A stretch of 64,000 bases of DNA. It comes from Longimicrobium sp. Its GTDB lineage: Bacteria; Gemmatimonadota; Gemmatimonadetes; Longimicrobiales; Longimicrobiaceae. The first letter of the stretch is position 1, and every line of letters starts with the position of its first letter. Shown here piece by piece: positions 8,487 to 16,168 of the stretch. The notes beneath the pieces are model-generated. The model did no database searches, had not been told where the DNA came from, and saw only the letters and a program-made list of their open reading frames with translations. Where the stretch lies: assembly GCA_036377595.1 (NCBI GenBank), contig DASUYB010000198.1:57249-121248 (forward strand), in the 5' to 3' direction. A program made the translations under genes and the position numbers.

Positions 8487-8610
8487 CGTCGGCGGGTGAT
8501 CGGGAGGATGCGGGCGCGTGCCCGATCCGAAGCATACCCGCGCCCCGGAAGCCCGTCAACGCACGCAAATCACTGAGCCGCGCTCACTTGGGAAGCGCTC
8601 CCGTGGGGGA

Positions 8611-8763
8611 GACGGGCGGTTAAACCCGCGTCTCAAACATTGGGAAGCCTGCCCGCGCAGGCTGCGGCCGCGACGTTCGGGCGTTTCCACACCGTTTTTG
8701 CGGTTGAAGCCCGCGCAGTTTGCGGGCTTTCCAATTTTCCAGCCGCGGGTTTACCCGCCCGTC
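8611..8763. repeat. Long imperfect inverted repeat, GGGCGG...AACCCGCG family
   Basis: The left arm begins GACGGGCGGTTAAACCCGCG and continues with TTGGGAAGCCTGC. The right arm, read in reverse complement, begins GACGGGCGGGTAAACCCGCG and continues with a matching stretch, so the two ends are inverted copies of roughly 55 nt. A single arm of the same element is at 10566-10620. It fills most of the 435-nt gap after the GMC gene; no gene is seen in the rest. Confidence 0.8.
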
Positions 8764-8921
8764 CTAGGACGCGGACACGAGGATTAAGAGTCGATGCAAG
8801 TTGCACATCCTCAACGATTTAGACGTAGATTCGGCCCGCGACTTGCAACCCTCACCCGTCCGCTCCGTGGGGGGGCGATGTGGAGGGGTGGACGCTCGAA
8901 ACCGGATTCAAGGAGGGATCG

Positions 8922-9563
8922 ATGCGAGGTTACGGACGCGACTATGACCAGGGCCGCAGCTGGATCGATCGCGCGGGCGACACGGTCCGCGGATGGTTCG
9001 GCGGCGGGCGCGACTACGACCGCGATTACGGCTGGGACGGCGGCTCCGCGCGCGGCCTGCACCGCGACTGGGACCGCGGCCTGTCGCGCGGCCGCGACTG
9101 GGACCGCGAGACCGACTGGCACGGGCTGGGCGGCGGCGGCTACCGCATGAACAACTGGAACAATCAGCACGCCACCCGCGACGTGGTGGAGCGCGCCGGC
9201 GGCTACTACGGGATGGACTACGACCGCGGCTACGACCGCGGGATGCACGGCTCCGGCTGGACGCGCGGCGACTACGGCCGCGACTACGCCACGGGCGGGT
9301 GGACCCGCGGCGGCCTGACGCGCGGCGTGCGCACCGGCCGCGGCCGCATGGGAATGCAGCAGGGCTCCTTCGGCGGCATGCGCGACACCTGGCTGGGCCA
9401 CGAGTACGGCGGCGGCGGATACAACGACTGGGGCGACTACAACCGCGGCGGCTACGGCGGGCAGGCGTTCCGCGACAGCCGCTCGGGCGGGGTGGAGCCC
9501 GGCCGCTACTTCGACGGCTACGGCATCGGCTCCAGCGGCGGCCACGGCTACGAGCCGTACTGA
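8922..9563 (+). CDS. Gly/Arg/Asp/Tyr-rich low-complexity protein
   Basis: 213 residues, starting MRGYGRDYDQGRSWIDRAGD at ATG 8922 after a strong AAGGAGG; an in-frame ATG at 8880 lacks such a site. The sequence is dominated by repeated RDYDRG, DWDRG, GGY and TRGG units, with almost no hydrophobic residues apart from Tyr and Trp, no signal peptide and no membrane segment. Such composition is typical of disordered proteins that bind nucleic acid or form condensates, but no family was recognised. A central run MNNWNNQHATRDVVERAGGY is the only non-repetitive block and may be a small folded or helical element. Confidence 0.75.
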   Translation: MRGYGRDYDQGRSWIDRAGDTVRGWFGGGRDYDRDYGWDGGSARGLHRDWDRGLSRGRDWDRETDWHGLGGGGYRMNNWNNQHATRDVVERAGGYYGMDYDRGYDRGMHGSGWTRGDYGRDYATGGWTRGGLTRGVRTGRGRMGMQQGSFGGMRDTWLGHEYGGGGYNDWGDYNRGGYGGQAFRDSRSGGVEPGRYFDGYGIGSSGGHGYEPY

Positions 9564-9658
9564 TCGCGGCTGATGCGATGACCGAGGCGGGCGCTCCAGC
9601 AGGGGCGCCCGCCTCACTTTATCTTGTGATCGAGGACTCACTCGAACACCCGCCCGAC

Positions 9659-9835
9659 GTCATCCTGAGGCCGTCCAGACCGTAACCGGCGTCTTCGCCA
9701 ATGGTTGCAGGCCGAAGGATCTATCGCCGGCCTTCGAGCGACAGCCAGGCATTCGCGCCGACACTGGCCAAAGATTCCTCAAGCGCCAAGCCTCGGCGTG
9801 GAAAGAAGTTACCGTGCCGCGCCCTCGGAACGACA
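9659..9835. repeat. Interspersed element, GTCATCCTGAGG family, copy 1
   Basis: It starts GTCATCCTGAGGCCG, continues with CCAGACCGTAA and GCAGGCCGAAGGATCTAT, and ends near CCTCGGAACGAC, an imperfect reverse complement of its start. The first 70 nt match 42354-42426 closely, and the ends resemble the element at 39772-39953. It probably is a small non-coding mobile or REP-like element. No gene is seen in this 400-nt gap. Confidence 0.7.
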
Positions 9836-9873
9836 GCGTGCGGGTGTGAGCTTCGTCATCACGTGCGACGGGC

Positions 9874-9905
9874 TTGACAAATGCCGGAACAAAACCGAAG
9901 ATAAA
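9874..9905 (+). promoter_or_regulatory. Probable promoter of the ERF-like gene
   Basis: A perfect -35 box TTGACA at 9874-9879 is followed by an AT-rich stretch. GAAGAT at 9897-9902 (17-nt spacing) or GATAAA at 9900-9905 could serve as the -10 box. The gene starts at 9966. The region is distinctly less GC-rich than its surroundings. Confidence 0.45.
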
Positions 9906-9965
9906 CCGTAATTGCTTGGGAGCAATCCGCCGCGGCGGCAGGGAGCACAACGCAGGAGCAGGACG

Positions 9966-10514
9966 ATGAGCTTCGACCTCGATGCCTACGCGCCGGTGCA
10001 GGAGCGCATCGGCGAGTTCTACCGCGATTTCCCCCACGGATGCATCCAGACGCGCCTGGTGCGCGACGACGGGCCCGAGGTGGTGTTCGAGGCGCGCGTC
10101 TTCCGCACCCCCGACGAGGTGCGCGAGGGCGTGTACACCAGCGGCTGGGCGCGCGAGGTCGAGGGGAAGAACCCGGTGAACCGTACCAGCCACCTGGAGA
10201 ACTGCGAGTCCAGCGCCATCGGCCGCGCGCTGGCCAACCTGGGCTACAGCAAGGACGCCACCCGTCCCAGCCGCAGCGAGATGATCAAGGTGCACCGCAT
10301 GCGCCAGGAGCACGAGGCCATGCTCGAGTTCATCCGCGAGGTGGGCGCGCGCTGCGAGGAGGAGATGGAGATCCGGGTGAGCGGCGGCCCCCGCAACCTG
10401 AAGGGCTACATCCGCGAGAACTGGGCGCCCATCAAGGAGCAGTACCGCCTGGCCCGCACCGTGGTCGAGGCCATCGAGGGCTCCACCGGCGAGCAGTTCA
10501 AGGTGGCGGCGTAG
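9966..10514 (+). CDS. Rad52/ERF-like single-strand annealing motif protein
   Basis: 182 residues. The key feature is NCESSAIGRALANLGY at about residues 80-95, preceded by NPVNRTSHLE. This matches the TSAIGRALA motif seen in phage ERF/Sak-type single-strand annealing proteins and their chromosomal relatives. The N-terminal half, with FYRDFPHGCIQTRL and a VVFEARVFR strand, fits that layout. The last 80 residues are helical and charged. ATG at 9966 follows an AGGAG-like site; an in-frame ATG at 9912 lacks one. No recombinase or nuclease lies nearby, so this looks like a stand-alone copy with its own promoter. The function is inferred from the motif only. Confidence 0.6.
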   Translation: MSFDLDAYAPVQERIGEFYRDFPHGCIQTRLVRDDGPEVVFEARVFRTPDEVREGVYTSGWAREVEGKNPVNRTSHLENCESSAIGRALANLGYSKDATRPSRSEMIKVHRMRQEHEAMLEFIREVGARCEEEMEIRVSGGPRNLKGYIRENWAPIKEQYRLARTVVEAIEGSTGEQFKVAA

Positions 10515-10565
10515 CTTCGCCTCTCCGCGCATCGACGAGCAGGTATCCGACGGCCGGATACTTCT

Positions 10566-10620
10566 ACGGGCGGGTGAACCCGCGGCTGGAACGTTGGGAA
10601 GCCTGCTGCGCAGGCTGCGA
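10566..10620. repeat. Single arm of the GGGCGG...AACCCGCG element
   Basis: ACGGGCGGGTGAACCCGCGG followed by TTGGGAAGCCTGC and GCGCAGGCTGCG matches the left arm of the element at 8611-8763. Here only one arm is present. Confidence 0.7.
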
Positions 10621-10730
10621 GGACGGCCGCCGCGGCCATGCGCGTTGCCGTCGTGTCCGGGCAGGGTTACGCTCCAGCCGTGGTCGCGAGCACGACGGCG
10701 GGTGCGTCACCGGAAACCGGGACGGCGGCG

Positions 10731-11165
10731 ATGGCGCGAGTTCGCAGGCAGGAGAGTCCGCGACACCTTCCCGTGGCCATCCTCGTCGACGTCGACGGCA
10801 CGCTCGCGGGGCCGTATCGACAGGGCAGGCGCGAGCTCCGACCGTCCGCGCGCGACGTTCTCGCCATGCTGTCCGAGGCCGCGCCCGTGTTCCTCTGGTC
10901 GATCGTCGGGGCGGACAACGGGACGCGGCTGCTCCAGGAGTTCCCCGAGCTGCGGCCCTACGTGAAGGGGTGCGCCGGCAAGATGGACTTTCCACTCGAC
11001 ACCGTCGGCCGCCCGTACGCCATCGACGACGAGGCCGTGGACGCCCCGGTCCTGTCCTGCTACTGCCACCTCCTCGACGGCAGCTACTGGGGCGGAGACG
11101 AGCTGGACGACCTGCGCCGCGTCGCAGCCGAGCTGGTCGCCGAGATCCGCGGCGAGCCGGCCTGA
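10731..11165 (+). CDS. HAD-like hydrolase
   Basis: 144 residues from ATG 10731; an in-frame upstream ATG at 10638 would add 31 residues with a different, low-quality composition. It begins with a charged stretch and then DVDGTLAGPYRQGRRELRP, the HAD nucleophile motif, followed by VFLWSIVGAD (motif II with Ser) and KGCAGKMDFP, which supplies the Lys of motif III. AIDDEAVDAPV would be the metal-binding acidic motif IV. All four HAD signatures are present in a minimal domain without a clear cap. Likely a phosphatase acting on a small molecule; substrate unknown. Confidence 0.7.
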   Translation: MARVRRQESPRHLPVAILVDVDGTLAGPYRQGRRELRPSARDVLAMLSEAAPVFLWSIVGADNGTRLLQEFPELRPYVKGCAGKMDFPLDTVGRPYAIDDEAVDAPVLSCYCHLLDGSYWGGDELDDLRRVAAELVAEIRGEPA

Positions 11166-11227
11166 GCACCTTCCCCCGGCGTCCGCCGACACTTTCGCGC
11201 GAGTTTCTCATCGTCTCCACAAGACCG

Positions 11228-11263
11228 TTGACATCTCCGCCCAAGGTGCTAATGTATTAACAC
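11228..11263 (+). promoter_or_regulatory. Promoter with overlapping BlaI-type operator
   Basis: TTGACA at 11228-11233 is a perfect -35 box. The -10 region falls within the dyad GTGCTAATGTATTAACAC at 11246-11263, which reads GTGnTAAT-nn-ATTAnCAC in both directions. A further half-site, TTAGCA, lies at about 11276-11281. BlaI/MecI repressors bind such dyads as dimers and repress their own operon; the regulator gene starts 36 nt downstream. Confidence 0.75.
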
Positions 11264-11298
11264 AGTGCCAACCGATTAGCATCTCACCAGGAGGGTGG

Positions 11299-11694
11299 AT
11301 GTCCCCGACGGGATCGATGAACCTGGGGCGGCGGGAGCGGCAGATCATGGACGCGGTGTACCGGCTGGGCCGCGCCACCGCGGCCGAGGTGCTGGCCGAC
11401 CTCCCCGATCCGCCCTCGTACTCCGCCGTGCGCGGCATGCTGCGCCTGCTGGAGGACAAGGGCTACCTGCGCCACGAGCAGGATGGCCCGCGCTACGTCT
11501 ACCTTCCCACCACCGCGCGCGACGAGGCGCGCCGCTCGGCGCTCGCGCACCTGCTGCGCACCTTCTTCAACGACTCGCGCGAGAACGCGGTGGCCGCGCT
11601 GCTGGACCTCGGCGACGAGCCGCTGGACGACGCCGAGTACCGCCGCCTCCGCACCCTCCTGGACCAGGCCCGCGAACCCGGAGACGAGCAATGA
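11299..11694 (+). CDS. BlaI/MecI-family repressor
   Basis: 131 residues: winged-helix DNA-binding domain LGRRERQIMDAVYRLGRATA...YSAVRGMLRLLEDKGYL followed by a dimerisation helix region with HLLRTFFNDSRENAVAALLD. It probably represses itself and the M56 gene with which it overlaps (ATGA at 11691). Family members are inactivated by proteolytic cleavage under the control of the partner M56 protein. GGAGG precedes the ATG at 11299. The predicted operator is described separately. Confidence 0.93.
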   Translation: MSPTGSMNLGRRERQIMDAVYRLGRATAAEVLADLPDPPSYSAVRGMLRLLEDKGYLRHEQDGPRYVYLPTTARDEARRSALAHLLRTFFNDSRENAVAALLDLGDEPLDDAEYRRLRTLLDQAREPGDEQ

Positions 11695-14531
11695 GCGCCC
11701 TGCTTCCCGATCTCGCCTTCCCGCTGGCCGTGGTGGTCAAGGCCACGCTCCTGCTCGCCGCGGCGGCGGTCGCCGCGGGGGTGCTGGCGTGGCGCCGGGC
11801 GCCCGCGGCGGCGCGGCACCTGGTGTGGACGCTGGCCGTATGCGGGGTGCTGGCGCTCCCGCTCTTCTCCATCACCCTGCCCGGATGGCGGCTGGCGTTC
11901 GTGCGGCTGCAGCCCCCGGCGGCGCCGCTCACGGAGGAGCTTCCGCCGCTCCCGCCGGTGAGCGCGCTGCCGCCCGCATCGGCCGGGACGCTGCCGGAGC
12001 TCCCGCCGATTCCCGCGAGCGTCGCGCCGACCGTGGAGGTCACGCCTCCAGCCAACGCGATCCCCTTCGATGGGGAGATGGCGATCCCCGTCGTCTACCT
12101 GCTGGGCGTGATCGCGCTGCTCGGGCGGCTGCTGGCGGGGCGGTGGAGCGTGCGGCGGCTGGCGCGCGCGGCCTCGCCCGTGACCGGCGAGGCGTGGACG
12201 GCGCTGCTGCGCGACCTCCGCTGGATGATGGACGTCGACCGCCCGGTGACGCTGCTGCGCGGCGCCGGCGCCACCATGCCGATGACGTGGGGGACGCGCC
12301 GGCCCACCATCCTCCTTCCCGAAGAGGCGGTGGAGTGGCCGGAAGACCGGCGGCGAGTGGTGCTTCTCCATGAGCTGGCCCACGTGGCCCGGCACGACTG
12401 CCTGACGCAGACGCTGGCCGCGCTGGCGTGCGCGCTCTACTGGTTCCACCCGGGCGCGTGGTACGCCGCGCGCCGCCTGCGCGTGGAGCGCGAGCTGGCG
12501 TGCGACGACCGCGTGCTCGCCGCCGGCACGCGGGCCAAGGAGTATGCGTCGCACCTGCTCGAGGTGGCGCGCGGGTTCCGGGCGCCGCCGCTGGCCGCGG
12601 CCGCCGCCGTCAGCATGGCGCGCCCGTCGCAGCTCGAGGGGCGCCTCCTGGCCGTGCTCGACCATCTCCGCAGCCGCCACGCGCTGACCCGCCGCGCCGG
12701 CCTGGGCGCCGCGGCCGCCGCGCTGGCGCTGGTGCTGCCGCTGTCCGCCGCGCGCCCCGCGTCGGCCGTGCAGGACCCGAAGCCGCGCTCGGCCCCGGCC
12801 CCGGCCTCGCCCGAGGCGGCGATGGCGCGGGCGCGCGAGGCGGCGCGGCATCCCTCTGACGGGTGCGTGCTGTCGCGCGGGAGCTCGCTCAGCTGCACCA
12901 TCGACGCGCGTCCGGGCGAGCGGCTGTCGCTCCGGCTCCCCGCGGGCGTGTCCGCGCGGGTGGTGGGATGGGATCGCGCTGAAGTGGTCGTGCGCCTGGA
13001 ATCTTCTTCCCGCACGTTCGATGCGTCGGCGGACCGCATGGACGGCGGCGTGCGCGTGGCCGTCGCCCGCGCCTCGGGACACGGCGGGAACGGGCCCGAC
13101 CTGGAGATCCAGGTGCCGCGGAGGTTCGACGTGGCCACCGACGCGGACGGCGGCGGGGTGGAGATCCGCGGGGTGGAAGGGAACTTCACCGGCAACACGC
13201 GCGGCGGCGGGGTGGCGTTCATCGACGCGGGCGGCACGGTGCGCATGGACGCGGGCGGCGGCGGCGCCTACATCAGCCACACGCGGCTCAGCGGGCGGCT
13301 GGAGATGCGCGGCGGCGGCGTGCTGCTGGACGAGAACCGCGGCAACCTCGACATCTCCGGGGCGAACGCCACGGTGCGCGGCTCGGCGGCCGACCTGGGC
13401 GCGTGGGGAGAGCGCGTGCGCGGCGAGGTGGAGGCGGCGAACGAGGCGGCGTCGCGCGCGATCTCCATCGACCGCGTGCTGACGGGGAACGTGGCGAAGG
13501 ACGGCGGCCCCATCGTCGCGGCGACGGTGCAGCCGGGCGCGCGCCTGTACACCGGCGGCGGCGACATCACCGTGCGCCGCGCGCAGGGCGACATCTCCGC
13601 CACCACCGGCGGCGGCGACGTGCGGCTGGAGTCGGTGGCCGGCGGCGCCAAGGTCAGCACCGGCGCGGGCGACGTGCTGGTGCGCGTGGACGGCCAGGGC
13701 GGCGACGTGGAGGTGACCTCCGGCCGCGGCGGCGTCACCCTCGTGCTCCCCGACGGGTTCAGCGGCAGCGTGGACCTGGAGACGGCGTACACGCAGAACC
13801 ACGCCGCCACCCGCATCACCAGCGACGTGCCGCTGGCCATCAGCGAGACGCGCGAGTGGAGCGCGCGCGAGGGCACGCCGCGCCGCTACGTGCGCGGCCG
13901 CGCCACGCTGGGCTCCGGCCGCCACCGCGTGCACGTGCGCACGGTCAACGGCGACGTTCGCCTCGTGCGCGGCGGCGACGTGGCGGTGGCCGGCAGGGGA
14001 CGAGGGAGCCGCGACGTTACGGTGAACGCCGGCGGCGCGGTGGTGAACACGGCCGGGAGCGGCAATGCCAGCACGGTGAGCGTCGGCGGCGCGGACGTGG
14101 CCTGCGCGGGGCAGAGCTGCACGGTGACGCTTCCCGGCACCGACGTCCAGGTGTCCACTAGCGCGGGGGCCACCACCATCGGGTATCGAACGGGCGCGGC
14201 GGATGCGCGGGGCGGCACGGTGGGATACGTCTCCGGCTCGGGCGAGCGCACGGTGCTGGCGAGCGACCCGCAGGGCTACGCCTACGCGCTGGGCGACGTG
14301 CCCGAGCGGATTCGCCTGATGGGGATGATCGGCCGCAACTCGCCGGCGGCCGCGGCGGCGCAGGCGCTGGGCCGCTTCGCGTTCGCCGATCCAGACGCGC
14401 GCGTGCGGCGGGCCGCAGTCGACGCGCTGGCGGAGATCCGTGGCCGCGAACGCGACGAGCAACTCCGCCGCATCGCCCGCGATCATCCCAGCGCATCCAT
14501 CCGCCGCCGCGCGTCGGAGGCCCTGCGCTGA
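11691..14531 (+). CDS. BlaR1-type M56 metallopeptidase with beta-helix and HEAT-like tail
   Basis: 946 residues. Membrane segments lie at about 10-34, 43-60 and 130-150. The M56 zinc site LLHELAHVARHDCL has His227 and His231, followed by the family run YWFHPGAWYAARRLRVEREL and CDDRVL. A fourth hydrophobic segment near 340-362 (LGAAAAALALVLPLSAA) is followed by a long Gly-rich region with GGGVEIRGVEGNF and similar repeats, resembling DUF4097-type beta-helices. The end has HEAT-like helices (FADPDARVRRAAVDALAEI). BlaR1 normally ends in a penicillin-binding sensor; none is seen here. The gene overlaps blaI by 4 nt. Confidence 0.85.
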   Translation: MSALLPDLAFPLAVVVKATLLLAAAAVAAGVLAWRRAPAAARHLVWTLAVCGVLALPLFSITLPGWRLAFVRLQPPAAPLTEELPPLPPVSALPPASAGTLPELPPIPASVAPTVEVTPPANAIPFDGEMAIPVVYLLGVIALLGRLLAGRWSVRRLARAASPVTGEAWTALLRDLRWMMDVDRPVTLLRGAGATMPMTWGTRRPTILLPEEAVEWPEDRRRVVLLHELAHVARHDCLTQTLAALACALYWFHPGAWYAARRLRVERELACDDRVLAAGTRAKEYASHLLEVARGFRAPPLAAAAAVSMARPSQLEGRLLAVLDHLRSRHALTRRAGLGAAAAALALVLPLSAARPASAVQDPKPRSAPAPASPEAAMARAREAARHPSDGCVLSRGSSLSCTIDARPGERLSLRLPAGVSARVVGWDRAEVVVRLESSSRTFDASADRMDGGVRVAVARASGHGGNGPDLEIQVPRRFDVATDADGGGVEIRGVEGNFTGNTRGGGVAFIDAGGTVRMDAGGGGAYISHTRLSGRLEMRGGGVLLDENRGNLDISGANATVRGSAADLGAWGERVRGEVEAANEAASRAISIDRVLTGNVAKDGGPIVAATVQPGARLYTGGGDITVRRAQGDISATTGGGDVRLESVAGGAKVSTGAGDVLVRVDGQGGDVEVTSGRGGVTLVLPDGFSGSVDLETAYTQNHAATRITSDVPLAISETREWSAREGTPRRYVRGRATLGSGRHRVHVRTVNGDVRLVRGGDVAVAGRGRGSRDVTVNAGGAVVNTAGSGNASTVSVGGADVACAGQSCTVTLPGTDVQVSTSAGATTIGYRTGAADARGGTVGYVSGSGERTVLASDPQGYAYALGDVPERIRLMGMIGRNSPAAAAAQALGRFAFADPDARVRRAAVDALAEIRGRERDEQLRRIARDHPSASIRRRASEALR

Positions 14532-14542
14532 AAAACAGAAGG

Positions 14543-14629
14543 GCTCACGCAGAGGTCGCAGAGGGCGCAGAGGACGCAGAGGAATGAACCGAACTCCTCT
14601 GCGCCCTCTGCGACCTCTGCGTGAGATCC
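14543..14629. repeat. Inverted repeat, CGCAGAGG family, copy 1
   Basis: The left arm has CTCACGCAGAGGTCGCAGAG and further CGCAGAGG units; the right arm is its reverse complement, ending CTCTGCGTGAG. It lies between the convergent M56 gene and the 89-residue gene and could act as a terminator for both. The second copy is at 48838-48923. Confidence 0.8.
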
Positions 14630-14649
14630 AGTCTTTTCCGATTTTTGGA

Positions 14650-14919
14650 TCAGTGGATGCCCGCGTCGGTCTTCGCCCACTCGAGGCGGCGGCGGATCTC
14701 CTTGTCGCTCATGGTGCGGATGGCGAACTCGGCGGCGCGGAACGAGTTGAACTCCACGTTGGTGCGGATCGGCTCCGCGTCGGGGTCGGCGGCCGGGCGG
14801 AAGGCGAGCACCGCGCCGTCCTTGAGGTGCGCCACCTTGCTCGCCACCGGCACCGCCGTCCAGGTGCGCCCGTCGGCGTCGATCACCGCGCGCGCGGCGG
14901 TATCCAGCATGTCGGTCAT
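14650..14919 (-). CDS. Hypothetical 89-residue protein
   Basis: Small soluble protein, beginning MTDMLDTAARAVIDADGRTW. It alternates short beta-type and helical segments and ends with DKEIRRRLEWAKTDAGIH, a charged helix. No family was recognised, and there is no signal peptide or membrane segment. A tandem repeat element separates it from the upstream minus-strand RNase D gene. Codon use is like that of its neighbours, so it is probably a real gene. Confidence 0.65.
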   Translation of the reverse strand: MTDMLDTAARAVIDADGRTWTAVPVASKVAHLKDGAVLAFRPAADPDAEPIRTNVEFNSFRAAEFAIRTMSDKEIRRRLEWAKTDAGIH

Positions 14920-14933
14920 CGTCGTAAGCCTGG

Positions 14934-15031
14934 TTAGAGTCCTAAGTCCTAAGTCCTAAGTCCTAAGTTTAGCCGTCCCTCGATCTGCGTGGCACTCAAC
15001 ACTTAGGACTTGGGACCCAGGACTTAGGACT
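14934..15031. repeat. Heptamer tandem repeat with inverted copy
   Basis: Four consecutive copies of CCTAAGT fill 14941-14968. The complementary set (ACTTAGG, with variants) appears at about 14998-15031. Together they form a large hairpin with arms made of 7-nt repeats, separated by about 30 nt of unique sequence. The gap between two minus-strand genes is almost entirely this element. Confidence 0.8.
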
Positions 15032-15040
15032 ATCTGTTCT

Positions 15041-16168
15041 TCATCTCAACGCCTTCAGCAGCGCCTCCCCGATCGCCTCAACCTGCCAGCGCCGCACTCC
15101 CGACACCGCCGTCAGCTCGTCGGCGGTGCGCGGGCGGGCCCTGGCCACTTCCTCCAGCTGCGCGCGCGACATCACGAAGCCAGGGTCCAGCCCCAGCGCG
15201 TCGGCGCGGCGGTTGCGCGCGTCCTTGAGCGACTCCACGCGCGCCTCCAGCTCGAAGTCGCGCTCCCAGCGCGGCGAGCGCGGCCAGCGCGGCAGCTCGT
15301 CGTCGGGCACCTCCAGCCCGCGCGACACCGCGGCCAGGATGTCGCGCCCGCGCCGCTGCACCGTGCCGTCCGACACGCCGCTGATGGACTTCAGCGCCGC
15401 CATGGTCTTCGGCGGCGTGGCGCTCATCTCCAGCAGCGCCTGGTTGCCGAGCACGCGGAAGGTGGCGCGGTCCAGGTCGCGCGCCACGCCCTCGCGCCAG
15501 CCGTACAGCTCGCGCAGGATGGCCAGGCCGCGCGGCTGCAGGTCGCGCGCGCCCTTCACCTTCATCCACGCCTCGCGCGTGCCGTCCTCGTTCTCGGTCC
15601 AGCGCGTCTGCTCGCGGCGGCGGAACTCCTCCTCGGCCCAGTGCAGCCGCCCCTTGGCCACCAGCTCCTCGCGCAGCCGGTCGCGCAGCGCGGGAAGATG
15701 CGCGGTGTCCGTCGCCGCGTACTCCTTCATCCCCTCGCTCAGCGGGCGCTCGCCCCAGTCGGCGCGCTGGTGCTCCTTGGGCAGCTTCAGCCCCAGGTAC
15801 TTCTCCACGATGTTGCCCAGCCCCAGCGAACGCTCGCCCAGGAAGGCCGCGGCCACCTGCGTGTCGAAGAGGTTGGCGATGGACAGCCGTGCGTCGCGGT
15901 CGAGGATGCGAACGTCGTAGTCGGCGTCGTGGAAGACCTTCTCCACCGCCCCCGACTCGAACAGCTCGCGCAGCGGCGACAGGTCGGGCACCGTCTGCGG
16001 GTCGACCAGGAAGTTGTCGCCGCGGGTGGAGATCTGGACCAGGCTGAGGCGGTCGAAATACCGGTGATAGCCGGCGGCCTCGGTGTCGGCGCCCAGCAGC
16101 GGCTCGCCGCGGAGGCGCTCGACCACGTCGCGAAGCCGTTCGGGCGTGTCGATGTATTCGTAGTCCAT
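15041..16168 (-). CDS. rnd: Ribonuclease D
   Basis: 375 residues; a 3'-5' exoribonuclease that trims the 3' ends of tRNA and other small RNAs. The DEDD exonuclease motifs are visible: GADTEAAGYHRYF with Asp28 and Glu30, FHDADYDVRIL, and EYAATDTAHLPALRDRL. Two HRDC domains follow (about 210-290 and 300-375), including PPKTMAALKSISGVSDGTV and RTADELTAVSGVRRWQVEAI. ATG at 16168 after GAGGGA is preferred over a start 67 codons upstream, whose extension is not RNase D-like. Confidence 0.92.
   Translation of the reverse strand: MDYEYIDTPERLRDVVERLRGEPLLGADTEAAGYHRYFDRLSLVQISTRGDNFLVDPQTVPDLSPLRELFESGAVEKVFHDADYDVRILDRDARLSIANLFDTQVAAAFLGERSLGLGNIVEKYLGLKLPKEHQRADWGERPLSEGMKEYAATDTAHLPALRDRLREELVAKGRLHWAEEEFRRREQTRWTENEDGTREAWMKVKGARDLQPRGLAILRELYGWREGVARDLDRATFRVLGNQALLEMSATPPKTMAALKSISGVSDGTVQRRGRDILAAVSRGLEVPDDELPRWPRSPRWERDFELEARVESLKDARNRRADALGLDPGFVMSRAQLEEVARARPRTADELTAVSGVRRWQVEAIGEALLKALR

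Noticed and set aside
5373..8576. Plus-strand open frame of over 1000 codons opposite the GMC oxidase and aldehyde dehydrogenase genes
   Set aside because: It is a GC-rich shadow: Arg, His, Ala and Gly dominate, no motif is visible, and the opposite strand encodes clear enzymes with catalytic residues.
11499..14486. Minus-strand frame of nearly 1000 codons opposite the M56 gene
   Set aside because: Composition is typical of an antisense frame of GC-rich DNA, with no domain; the plus-strand frame has an intact zinc protease.
14934..15031. CCTAAGT array considered as a CRISPR-like repeat
   Set aside because: Units are 7 nt with no spacers and appear in inverted arms; there are no cas genes in the window.
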